This document shows, piece after piece, positions 6,974 to 14,111 of a stretch of 18,408 nt of DNA; the first letter of the stretch is position 1, and the number at the start of each line of letters is the position of its first letter. The notes under the pieces were generated by a model that saw nothing but the letters and a program-made list of their open reading frames with translations, had not been told where the DNA came from and did no database searches. The stretch lies in contig CAYJDG010000041.1 of NCBI GenBank assembly GCA_964368875.1, positions 1 to 18,408 on the forward strand, given 5' to 3'. The DNA is from CAYJDG01 sp964368875. Lineage in GTDB: Bacteria; Pseudomonadota; Alphaproteobacteria; Micavibrionales; Micavibrionaceae. The position numbers and the translations under genes are program-made.

Positions 6974-7030
6974 TTACATGATTTCCCATCGCTTCTATGT
7001 AAAGCTCAATTCAAGATCGGCGAAAGCACC

Positions 7031-8737
7031 ATGACCTTTATATCTGCGTTACAAAAAATTCCCCTCGCGACAGCTATGACCGAGAGCTTTTCATCTGGTT
7101 ACGGCATCAAGAAGCTCCGAGCCGACCTGATTGCCGGGCTGGTCGTCTCCCTCGTCGCCCTGCCTCTGGCGATGGCGTTGTCGATTGCGGTCGGTTTACC
7201 ACCGGAGAATGGGCTTTATACTGCAATTGTCGCTGGCATAGTCGCAGCCCTCTTTGGCGGATCAAAAACCCAGGTCAGCGGACCAACCGCTGCGTTTGTG
7301 GTAATCGTCGCACCGATTGTTGCCGAATTTGGACTGCGCGGGATCGTCTGGTGCCAGATACTGGCCGGACTGATGTTGCTATGTCTGGGTATTGCCAGAC
7401 TTGGCAAGATCATCACTTACATCCCGTACCCCGTCACCATCGGCTTTACCTCTGGGATTGCTGTGGTGATCGGAACAATCGCCTTAAATGATTTTATGGG
7501 TGTTGCCGCCGCGCCGCCCGGCCACTGGCCGCACAAAATTTCTGCTCTGATCACGTCCCTGCCGCAGATAGATATACCAACCTTTCTCGTCGGGGCGTTT
7601 GCTTTAATCATTATGGCCAGCCTCGCCAAAGTAACGAAACTCATTCCCTCAGGGATCGTCGGCATAGTCGCCGCAACTATTCTTTCTGTAGTCCTGTTAA
7701 AATTTGGTATTTCAGTCGAAACGATTGGAACACGGTTTAGCTATACGGATGCTCACGGCGTTCTCCAGCATGGCGTGCCACCGTTTCTACCTACTCTCCA
7801 TATTCCGGGCGTGTCGGCGAATTCTGTGTTTGATCTGCCTACGATCAAGGAATTATCCGCATGGTTTATGCCGTCAATAATCATCGCCATTCTTGCTGCC
7901 TTGGAATCACTGCTCTCAGCAACCGTCGCAGACAGCATGAGCGGCTCGCGTCACGATCCTAACGCTGAACTCAACGGAATTGGTCTTGGTAACATTTTCT
8001 CCGGCTTGTTTCTCGGCATTCCCGCAACCGGGGCAATAGCCCGGACTGCAACGAATATCAATGCAGGCGCTCTCTCGCCGTTCGCCTCAGTTACGCACGC
8101 CCTTCTCCTGCTTCTTTACATGCTCTTCCTGTCGCCGCTCATCGCCTATATCCCGATGAGCGCACTATCGGCTCTCCTGATGCTGACGGCATGGCGGATG
8201 AGTCATGTGAAGCAATTCTCACATTTGCTACGCACCGCCCCGAAATCAGACCGCGCCGTTTTGGTCGTCTGTTTCGCCATGACCGTGATGATCGATATGG
8301 TCGCAGGTGTTGTGTCAGGATTGGTGCTTGCCGCGATCCTCTTCCTCAAAAGGATTACAGAAGTTACAGAGATCGAATATCACGACTCTTCAGATAACCG
8401 GACGGAATATTCGTTACCTGAGAGCGTGATGCTGTTCCGGTTTGATGGGCCGCTCTTCTTTGGCACCGCCGAAAAGGCGTTCAACCTGCGCCCTGATTTT
8501 CTCCTGAAGCAAGGAAATCATATCATCCTTGATATGACCGCCGTGCCGATGATGGACGTAACCGCCCTCGATTTGCTTGCGACCTTTATTGCTGATGTCG
8601 AAAAGAACGGCAAGACAATCACGCTTTGCCTGCGGGATCAGGTTGCCAAAAAAGTCCGCCTCCGCTTAGGGGAAGCCCTGCTGACCAGGGTCAAAATCCT
8701 GCAATCCGTCCCCGAAGCACTCTCAGCACTTGCATAG
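7031..8737 (+). CDS. SulP family anion transporter with STAS domain
   Basis: SulP proteins move sulfate, bicarbonate, chloride or dicarboxylates across the inner membrane. The protein has 568 residues. An N-terminal hydrophobic domain of about 400 residues opens with the SulP signature (D-L-I-A-G-L-V-V-S-L-V-A-L-P-L-A-M-A, then G-L-P-P-E-N-G-L-Y). K-T-Q-V-S-G-P-T-A-A-F (about 78-88) follows. A cytoplasmic STAS domain occupies about 455-560 (…I-I-L-D-M-T-A-V-P-M-M-D-V-T-A-L…), as usual for the family. The ATG at 7031 lacks a strong Shine-Dalgarno; a second ATG sits at codon 16, before the first conserved helix. The substrate cannot be read from sequence, but the divergent carbonic anhydrase-like gene favours bicarbonate. 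An FNR-type box lies 58 bp upstream. Confidence 0.92.
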   Translation: MTFISALQKIPLATAMTESFSSGYGIKKLRADLIAGLVVSLVALPLAMALSIAVGLPPENGLYTAIVAGIVAALFGGSKTQVSGPTAAFVVIVAPIVAEFGLRGIVWCQILAGLMLLCLGIARLGKIITYIPYPVTIGFTSGIAVVIGTIALNDFMGVAAAPPGHWPHKISALITSLPQIDIPTFLVGAFALIIMASLAKVTKLIPSGIVGIVAATILSVVLLKFGISVETIGTRFSYTDAHGVLQHGVPPFLPTLHIPGVSANSVFDLPTIKELSAWFMPSIIIAILAALESLLSATVADSMSGSRHDPNAELNGIGLGNIFSGLFLGIPATGAIARTATNINAGALSPFASVTHALLLLLYMLFLSPLIAYIPMSALSALLMLTAWRMSHVKQFSHLLRTAPKSDRAVLVVCFAMTVMIDMVAGVVSGLVLAAILFLKRITEVTEIEYHDSSDNRTEYSLPESVMLFRFDGPLFFGTAEKAFNLRPDFLLKQGNHIILDMTAVPMMDVTALDLLATFIADVEKNGKTITLCLRDQVAKKVRLRLGEALLTRVKILQSVPEALSALA

Positions 8738-8797
8738 ATAAAGGCAGCTTGACGCAATTCGTACGATCCCGCAAAGTCATCTCATCCGGTGTTACCT

Positions 8798-8803
8798 AGG
8801 AGG
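8798..8803 (+). promoter_or_regulatory. Shine-Dalgarno AGGAGG setting the channel start
   Basis: AGGAGG is followed by 6 nt and then GTG at 8810. This fixes the translation start inside the longer open frame that begins at 8789, because the site would otherwise lie within the coding sequence. Confidence 0.8.
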
Positions 8804-8809
8804 ACTATT

Positions 8810-9253
8810 GTGTCGCTGCTGCTGCAATTATTAACTGGCGCTCTCATGATCGGTACGACTGTGATGATCCATGCAGCCATGCTCGACCTGATTATCAGAC
8901 ACGCGCGCAAAGGCGAAAATTTTCTCAAGACTTTGGTCGGTGCACTCTGGAGACCCGTTTTATCTAGCTGTATCGTCGTTTCAATTTTCATGGCGCATAT
9001 AATCAATATATGGCTTTGGGCGTCCCTTTATATTTTACTTGAGTGCCCGCCTTTGGAGAGCTTCTCCGACGCGCTTTATTTCGCGACCGTGACCTACACG
9101 ACCTTAGGGTATGGAGACATTATCCTGAGTGAACCATTCCGCATGCTGAGCGGCATCGAAGCCGCAAATGGCTTTATCCTCTTCGGATGGACAACGGCGT
9201 TTATTTTTGAAATCGTTTCTCAGCTATACCGCAACGAAGGAAAATCTCTGTAG
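8810..9253 (+). CDS. Small two-helix ion channel (K+ channel-like)
   Basis: The 147-residue protein has a hydrophobic N-terminal segment (about 1-25), a second helix near 45-65, a pore region and a final helix (about 115-135). T97-T-L-G-Y-G-D103 is the potassium-selectivity filter signature of the two-helix ion channel family (Ion_trans_2), so it probably forms a tetrameric K+-selective pore in the inner membrane. No ligand-binding or RCK domain is attached and the C-terminal tail is very short, so gating is unknown. It follows SulP after 72 bp in the same direction and may be cotranscribed. It converges on the FNR-type regulator with a single base between stop codons and no obvious terminator. 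Confidence 0.85.
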   Translation: MSLLLQLLTGALMIGTTVMIHAAMLDLIIRHARKGENFLKTLVGALWRPVLSSCIVVSIFMAHIINIWLWASLYILLECPPLESFSDALYFATVTYTTLGYGDIILSEPFRMLSGIEAANGFILFGWTTAFIFEIVSQLYRNEGKSL

Positions 9254-9254
9254 C

Positions 9255-9992
9255 CTAGTCATCACAGGGGAAGACATTCGAGCAGGCTGTACAGGTATAT
9301 TTAATCAGATTTCCAAGATTGACGATCTCAACCGTTCCGCCCTTTACCTTTACGCCTGTATCAGCCTGCAAGCGGCTCAGCGCACGCGAGAAGGTCTCAG
9401 GCTGCATCCCAAGACGCGATGCGATCAAGGTTTTATCATAGGGTAAGTGCAGAAAAATCGGTGTCGGCTGCTTGATTTTGCAAAGCCTGAGCAGGAAGCA
9501 TCCGATCCGCTGCGGTGCATTCATAATCGTCAGGTGCTCAATTTCCCGATCCTTAAGCACATTCTTGGTGGAAATATGCTTCAGCATGGCGAGCGCCAGC
9601 ACAGAATTTTCCTCAATATATGTCTTCAGTAGCGAAACCGGATACGCCACCAGCTTGCAGGATTCTATCGCCTCTGCCGCGTAAGGATAGGAATCCCCCT
9701 CGAACATCACCGTTTCGCCGAATACATAGCCGGCTGGCAGGACATCAAGTATGACTTCGTCGCCATCGAGCGTTTCGCGGAACAGTTTAATCCAGCCGCC
9801 CTCAATCATATAAAAGGATTCTGCCGGATCGCCTTGGGTAAACAAGATCTGTCCTTTTGAGAAAGTCACACTTCGTCCGGCCTTGTGCAACGACTCTAGC
9901 AACTCAGGGGGCATAGCTGCAAAAAAGTCGATCGTATCGAGCGGGTAATGCTTCTCGGCGGGCAGCTGTTTCTGGGAAGTTGGGCAGCTCAT
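9255..9992 (-). CDS. Crp/FNR family transcriptional regulator with C-terminal cysteine tail
   Basis: The protein has 245 residues from the ATG at 9992, chosen because AAGG lies 9 nt upstream; the open frame continues further but covers the operator region. An effector-binding beta-barrel spans about 22-130. The helix-turn-helix (about 187-208) reads I-A-S-R-L-G-M-Q-P-E199-T-F-S202-R203, with the E-x-x-S-R that lets FNR-type proteins read TTGAT half sites. E. coli FNR binds 4Fe-4S through three N-terminal cysteines plus one central one; here only C3 is near the N-terminus, so that cluster cannot form in the usual way. The end, C234-x2-C237-x5-C243-D-D, is unusual and could bind metal or sense redox. 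It is divergent from the cbb3 operon and probably regulates it and itself. FixK/Dnr-like status is the main alternative. Confidence 0.9.
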   Translation of the reverse strand: MSCPTSQKQLPAEKHYPLDTIDFFAAMPPELLESLHKAGRSVTFSKGQILFTQGDPAESFYMIEGGWIKLFRETLDGDEVILDVLPAGYVFGETVMFEGDSYPYAAEAIESCKLVAYPVSLLKTYIEENSVLALAMLKHISTKNVLKDREIEHLTIMNAPQRIGCFLLRLCKIKQPTPIFLHLPYDKTLIASRLGMQPETFSRALSRLQADTGVKVKGGTVEIVNLGNLIKYTCTACSNVFPCDD

Positions 9993-10031
9993 GAGTTTCA
10001 ACCTTCTAATACGTCCATTTCCCATACCAAT

Positions 10032-10045
10032 TTGATTTTGGTCAA
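10032..10045. promoter_or_regulatory. FNR/FixK box, TTGAT-TTTG-GTCAA
   Basis: This matches the FixK/FNR operator in nine of ten conserved positions, with GTCAA in the right arm as is common in FixK sites. It sits between the divergent regulator and the SafE-ccoNOQP operon. With its centre at 10038.5, a class II promoter would place the -10 near 10068-10073 (TAATTC) and start transcription near 10080, about 30 nt before the SafE-like ATG. On the minus strand the same spacing would put the start almost at the regulator's ATG, so there the box more likely represses. Confidence 0.8.
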
Positions 10046-10098
10046 GGCAAAAAGGCCTGGAAACCCGTAATTCTTCGCCCAGTAAAGATTTGAACTGC

Positions 10099-10103
10099 AA
10101 GGA
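10099..10103 (+). promoter_or_regulatory. Shine-Dalgarno AAGGA for the SafE-like gene
   Basis: AAGGA followed by 7 nt precedes the ATG at 10111. This start is preferred to the TTG at 10090, which would place the ribosome-binding site inside the gene and lies very close to the predicted transcription start. Confidence 0.6.
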
Positions 10104-10110
10104 TTCGGGC

Positions 10111-10830
10111 ATGGCCCTTTGTTTTGAGAACATTCCACTTGGGTACGGGCTTCCGGCAAGCCTGTTCCTCGCGGGCCTTGCTGGCGGCTTCACCCATTGC
10201 ATAACTATGTGCGGGCCCTTTGTTTTAGCTCAACAAAATGGCATCAACCCCGCTCAGCCGCGTCTTGCACGCTTAAGCGCACAGGCCTTGTTGCCCTATC
10301 ATTTCGGACGCATGACGACCTATGTCCTGCTGGCACTTGTCTTCAGCACGGCACTGAACGCAGCCCTTTTGTCTTCACCAGTCAAATCGACACTCGGGGC
10401 GATGATGCTGTTTTCGGCCGCCGTGATCTTTCTCGCCAGCGCTATTCCAATAATGCGTGATGTGTTTCCATTTCTGGCAAAATTAAAATTACCGGTCCCA
10501 TTTAGGTTAATAAACGCTTTGTCAGAGCCCCTGCTCCGCAACCCGTCAGTACGGGGACGCTTCGCCCTTGGCATGCTGCTTGGTTTCATGCCGTGCAGTA
10601 TGGTGCTTGCTGCGCTCATCGCCGCAACATCTCTCGAAAGCCCAATGCAGTCAGGCTTCGCCATGGCCGCTTTCGCCTTTGGAACGGCCCCGGCGCTGAT
10701 TATGACCGGGCTTGGTGGCCGGATCGCCGCAAATCGTTTTCCTCAAAGCACACGCATCCTCAAATTTCTGATGCTTATGGTCAGCACCGGCGTGCTGCTC
10801 CTGACATCCGGAAAAATGATGTTCTCATAA
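10111..10830 (+). CDS. SafE/TauE-like (UreH/DsbD_2-type) membrane protein, first gene of the cbb3 operon
   Basis: This 239-residue inner-membrane protein has about six hydrophobic helices. The first carries G-G-F-T-H-C-I-T-M-C-G-P, matching the H-C-x-x-M-C-G-P signature of the 'sulfite exporter TauE/SafE' family, also described as the UreH-like or DsbD_2 transmembrane domain. A second conserved spot, G-F-M-P-C-S-M-V (about 166-173), matches the family's P-C motif. Members are often encoded with cbb3 oxidase and copper genes and are thought to act in copper or thiol handling; the paired cysteines make metal or disulfide chemistry plausible. Sulfite export is not supported by the context. It lies 15 bp before ccoN and directly after the FNR-type box, so it is most likely cotranscribed with the oxidase. 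Confidence 0.82.
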   Translation: MALCFENIPLGYGLPASLFLAGLAGGFTHCITMCGPFVLAQQNGINPAQPRLARLSAQALLPYHFGRMTTYVLLALVFSTALNAALLSSPVKSTLGAMMLFSAAVIFLASAIPIMRDVFPFLAKLKLPVPFRLINALSEPLLRNPSVRGRFALGMLLGFMPCSMVLAALIAATSLESPMQSGFAMAAFAFGTAPALIMTGLGGRIAANRFPQSTRILKFLMLMVSTGVLLLTSGKMMFS

Positions 10831-10845
10831 CTGTAAGGCAGACCC

Positions 10846-12291
10846 ATGACAGAGATCACTTCGCCCCAATCACCTCCCTACAATGACGACATCGTCAAGA
10901 TGTTCACTCTGGCGTGCGTCTTCTGGGGTATTGCTGGATTTTTGGTTGGTGTTCTGATTGCCGCGCAGATGGCTTTCCCTCAACTGAACATAGAACCATA
11001 CCTGACCTTTGGCAGACTCCGCCCCTTGCACACCTCTGCCGTCATCTTCGCTTTTGGCGGGAATGCCCTTTTTGCCACAAGCTACTATGTCGTTCAGCGC
11101 ACCTGCGGCGTACGTCTATGGAATGATGGATTGGCCCGCTTCACGTTCTTCGGCTATCAGGCTTTTATCCTGATGGCTGGGCTTGGGTATCTGTTCGGCG
11201 TAACACAGGGCAAAGAGTATGCCGAGCCAGAATGGTATGCGGATCTGTGGCTGACCGTCGTATGGGTCAGCTATCTCCTCGTCTTCTTCATGACTTTGGT
11301 GAAGCGCAAAGAGCCCCATATCTATGTCGCAAACTGGTTCTATCTGTCATTCATCGTGACCGTGGCCGTTCTACATCTTGGCAATAACATCTCCCTGCCG
11401 GTCAGTCTGACGGATGTGAAAAGCTATTCCGCTTTTTCCGGCGTCCAGAGCGCCATGATTCAGTGGTGGTATGGACATAACGCTGTCGGCTTCTTCCTGA
11501 CCTCGGGTTTTCTCGGGATGATGTATTACTTCGTGCCAAAACAGGCAGAACGTCCCGTTTATTCTTATCGCCTGTCGATCCTGCATTTCTGGTCGCTGAC
11601 CTTTATCTATATCTGGGCTGGCCCTCACCATCTCCATTACACGGCCCTGCCAGACTGGGCACAAACACTGGGCATGACGTTTTCCATTATGCTGTGGATG
11701 CCATCCTGGGGCGGGATGATCAACGGCATGATGACCTTGTCGGGCGCGTGGCACAAACTGCGGCAGGATCCTGTCCTGCGCTTCATGATCATCGCGCTTG
11801 CGTTTTATGGCATGAGCACGTTTGAAGGACCTCTGATGTCGATCAAGTCGGTTAATTCCTTGTCCCATTATACCGACTGGACCATCGGCCATGTGCACTC
11901 GGGCGCTTTGGGCTGGAACGGTTTTATCACGTTTGGTGCCCTCTACTATATGGTTCCACGCCTTTGGGGCCGCAAAGCCTTGTACTCCAAGAAACTGGTC
12001 GATGTGCATCTCTGGGTCGCAACGTTCGGAATCGTGCTCTACATCACCGCGATGTGGGTCTCCGGGATCATGCAGGGATTGATGTGGAGATCCTATGACG
12101 ATATGGGCTTCCTTCAGTACTCTTTCGTCGAAACTGTCATGGCCATGCATCCCTTCTATGTCATCCGGATGCTGGGCGGCCTGCTTTACTTAAGTGGTGC
12201 GCTGATCATGACCTATAATTTCTGGCGCACGATCCGTGGCGATGTCGCGGCAACCGAAACAACCCCTGCTTTACAAGGTGCAGCAGCATGA
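10846..12291 (+). CDS. ccoN: cbb3-type cytochrome c oxidase subunit I
   Basis: This catalytic subunit reduces O2 to water at a heme b3-CuB centre with high oxygen affinity. The 481-residue, about 12-helix protein carries the expected ligands: H62 and H351 for low-spin heme b, H349 for heme b3 (I-G-H-V-H), H211 (Y-G-H-N-A-V-G-F), H261 and H262 (G-P-H-H-L-H-Y) for CuB, and Y255 (I-Y-I-W-A-G) where the cross-linked tyrosine of C-family oxidases lies. Assignments follow by alignment with the Pseudomonas stutzeri enzyme from memory, with a constant offset. AAGG lies 7 nt before the ATG. The stop overlaps the ccoO start by 4 nt. Nothing looks damaged. Confidence 0.97.
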   Translation: MTEITSPQSPPYNDDIVKMFTLACVFWGIAGFLVGVLIAAQMAFPQLNIEPYLTFGRLRPLHTSAVIFAFGGNALFATSYYVVQRTCGVRLWNDGLARFTFFGYQAFILMAGLGYLFGVTQGKEYAEPEWYADLWLTVVWVSYLLVFFMTLVKRKEPHIYVANWFYLSFIVTVAVLHLGNNISLPVSLTDVKSYSAFSGVQSAMIQWWYGHNAVGFFLTSGFLGMMYYFVPKQAERPVYSYRLSILHFWSLTFIYIWAGPHHLHYTALPDWAQTLGMTFSIMLWMPSWGGMINGMMTLSGAWHKLRQDPVLRFMIIALAFYGMSTFEGPLMSIKSVNSLSHYTDWTIGHVHSGALGWNGFITFGALYYMVPRLWGRKALYSKKLVDVHLWVATFGIVLYITAMWVSGIMQGLMWRSYDDMGFLQYSFVETVMAMHPFYVIRMLGGLLYLSGALIMTYNFWRTIRGDVAATETTPALQGAAA

Positions 12292-13040
12292 GCTTTCTCG
12301 AAAAACATAAGAAGCTGGAAAGAAACTCAGTACTTCTGCTGGTCTGCTGTGTTCTGGCCATTCTTGTGGGCGGACTGGTCGAAGTTATCCCGTTGTTCCG
12401 AACCTCCACAGTAATTGAATCGGTACAGGGCATGCGCCCATATACGCCGCTTGAGCTGACCGGGTTTAACATCTACATCCGCGAGGGATGTTACCTTTGC
12501 CATTCCCAGCAGATCCGGCCGCTGCGCGATGAAGTCGCCCGTTACGGGCATTACTCACTGGCAGCAGAAAGCATGTATGACCGCCCCTTCCAATGGGGAT
12601 CGAAACGAACCGGACCCGATCTGGCGCGAGTGGGCGGAAAATATTCAGATGAATGGCACACAACCCATCTGAAAAACCCCCGCGATGTTGTCCCTGAGTC
12701 GATCATGCCGACTTATAGTTTCCTCGCCGATAGAGGGATTGGCTCTTATGAGCTCGATAGCGAATTAGAGACCCTCCGCGCCGTCGGCACGCCTTATACC
12801 GATGACATGATCAAGTTCGCCAACAAAGATGTGCTGTCTCAGGCGCATCTGGGCAGCGACAATCAAAGCGACATGGAAGCCCGTTACGGCGGACCACTGA
12901 ATGTGCGCGATTTCGACGGCAACCCGATGCTGGTCTCGGAAATGGATGCCCTGATCGCCTATCTTCAGGTGCTCGGCACGATGGTGAAATTCCCTGACTA
13001 TGAGGCAAAACCCGTAGAAGAAACGAAAGGAGCGAAATGA
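12288..13040 (+). CDS. ccoO: cbb3-type oxidase mono-heme subunit II
   Basis: This membrane-anchored cytochrome c subunit passes electrons to CcoN. The protein has 250 residues. One hydrophobic helix (about 15-35) anchors it, followed by a periplasmic domain with the heme-binding C68-Y-L-C71-H72, then S-Q-Q-I-R-P-L, typical of CcoO/FixO. A likely distal methionine is in the later E-S-I-M-P-T-Y region. The length is close to family norms. The start overlaps ccoN by ATGA and AAGGTG lies 8 nt upstream; the stop overlaps the ccoQ start by ATGA. Such coupling fits fixed subunit stoichiometry. Confidence 0.97.
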   Translation: MSFLEKHKKLERNSVLLLVCCVLAILVGGLVEVIPLFRTSTVIESVQGMRPYTPLELTGFNIYIREGCYLCHSQQIRPLRDEVARYGHYSLAAESMYDRPFQWGSKRTGPDLARVGGKYSDEWHTTHLKNPRDVVPESIMPTYSFLADRGIGSYELDSELETLRAVGTPYTDDMIKFANKDVLSQAHLGSDNQSDMEARYGGPLNVRDFDGNPMLVSEMDALIAYLQVLGTMVKFPDYEAKPVEETKGAK

Positions 13041-13192
13041 TGGACTGGCTGGCTGCACACGCGGGCGTTATCGGCCTGATTTTCTTTCTGGTGTTTTTTC
13101 TGGCAACGACAGCCTGGATTTTCAGACCGGGCGCAAAGCAATCCTATCAGGAAAAAGCTTCAATTCCGTTTAAAGAGATGAAAAATGACTGA
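13037..13192 (+). CDS. ccoQ: cbb3-type oxidase small subunit CcoQ/FixQ
   Basis: The protein has 51 residues. It opens M-M-D-W-L, has a single hydrophobic helix (about 10-29: GVIGLIFFLVFFLATTAWIF), then R-P-G-A-K and a polar tail, matching CcoQ in size, topology and position between ccoO and ccoP. CcoQ is known to help stabilise the assembled complex. AAAGGAG lies 4 nt before the first ATG. It overlaps ccoO by 4 nt and ccoP by 8 nt. The short length and weak conservation of the family keep confidence slightly below the other subunits. Confidence 0.9.
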   Translation: MMDWLAAHAGVIGLIFFLVFFLATTAWIFRPGAKQSYQEKASIPFKEMKND

Positions 13193-14111
13193 GCCTCATC
13201 AAAAAGAAATCGACAGCGTCTCGGGTGTTGAAACAACCGGTCACGAATGGGACGGGCTGAAAGAACTCAACAATCCCGCGCCAAGATGGTGGTTGTGGGT
13301 GTTCTTTATCTGCATCATCTGGGCAATCGGCTACTGGATTCTATATCCCGCCTGGCCTATTCCCGGCGGAGCGACCAAAGGGGTGCTTGGCTGGACCCAG
13401 TTTGGCAAGCTGAAGGCTGAACAGACCGAAATCGTCATGAAACAAAACCAGTATCTGGATAAATTTCATCAGGCGACTTTCGATCAGATCATCAACGACC
13501 CGGAACTCTATGCCTTCGCGAATGCGGGCGGCGCTGCAGCCTTTAAAAATAACTGCGCTACCTGCCATGGCACAGGCGCCGCAGGCGGAAACGGTTACCC
13601 GAACCTGAACGATGATGACTGGCTGTGGGGCGGCAAAGTCGAAGATATTTATCAGACATTGCAATACGGCATCCGCTCTACCCACGATGAAGCACGGGTC
13701 TCGATGATGCCAGCTTTCGGCAAAGACGGCTTGCTCAAACCTGATAAAGTCCCAGTCATGGTCGATTATGTGTCCCTGCTGCACTCGGGCGGCGACCTGA
13801 GCAAACATCCTGGATATACGATTTTCCAACAGCAATGCGCCTCCTGCCATGGCGCAGACGGCAAAGGTGGCCGTGAGTTTGGTGCGCCTAATCTGACGGA
13901 TGACATCTGGCTCTATGGCGGCGACAAGGCGACGCTGCAAAAGACCATCTTTTACGGACGCAACGGCGTGATGCCGTTTTGGAAAGGCCGTCTAAAAGAC
14001 GACACGATCCGGCAATTGACGATTTACGTGCACTCGCTTGGTGGCGGTGAAGAAAGTGAACAAGTGAATGGACCAGTCTACGGACCGACCACTCCAGCAA
14101 CCTCCGAATGA
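13185..14111 (+). CDS. ccoP: cbb3-type oxidase di-heme subunit III
   Basis: This electron-entry subunit of the oxidase has 308 residues. An N-terminal helix (about 35-55, W-W-L-W-V-F-F-I-C) is followed by two cytochrome c domains with C124-A-T-C-H128 and C218-A-S-C-H222. Each is followed by a glycine-rich stretch and the repeated L-x-D-D-x-W-L-x-G-G-x segment, showing an internal duplication. Candidate distal methionines lie in S-M-M-P-A-F and V-M-P-F-W. It overlaps ccoQ by 8 nt, and its 3' end overlaps the ccoG frame by 44 nt if ccoG starts at 14068. Length and motifs are normal. Confidence 0.97.
   Translation: MTEPHQKEIDSVSGVETTGHEWDGLKELNNPAPRWWLWVFFICIIWAIGYWILYPAWPIPGGATKGVLGWTQFGKLKAEQTEIVMKQNQYLDKFHQATFDQIINDPELYAFANAGGAAAFKNNCATCHGTGAAGGNGYPNLNDDDWLWGGKVEDIYQTLQYGIRSTHDEARVSMMPAFGKDGLLKPDKVPVMVDYVSLLHSGGDLSKHPGYTIFQQQCASCHGADGKGGREFGAPNLTDDIWLYGGDKATLQKTIFYGRNGVMPFWKGRLKDDTIRQLTIYVHSLGGGEESEQVNGPVYGPTTPATSE

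Noticed and set aside
9993..10202. N-terminal extension of the Crp/FNR regulator upstream of the ATG at 9992
   Set aside because: The extension would cover the FNR-type box and predicted promoter and overlap the SafE-like gene; the ATG at 9992 has a usable AAGG, and the protein from there has normal family length.
11371..12150. 259-codon minus-strand open frame inside ccoN
   Set aside because: It is antisense to a fully conserved ccoN, rich in His/Arg/Pro as expected of a shadow frame, and has no recognisable domain.
13341..13940. 199-codon minus-strand open frame inside ccoP
   Set aside because: It is the antisense shadow of the two cytochrome c domains; no family features.
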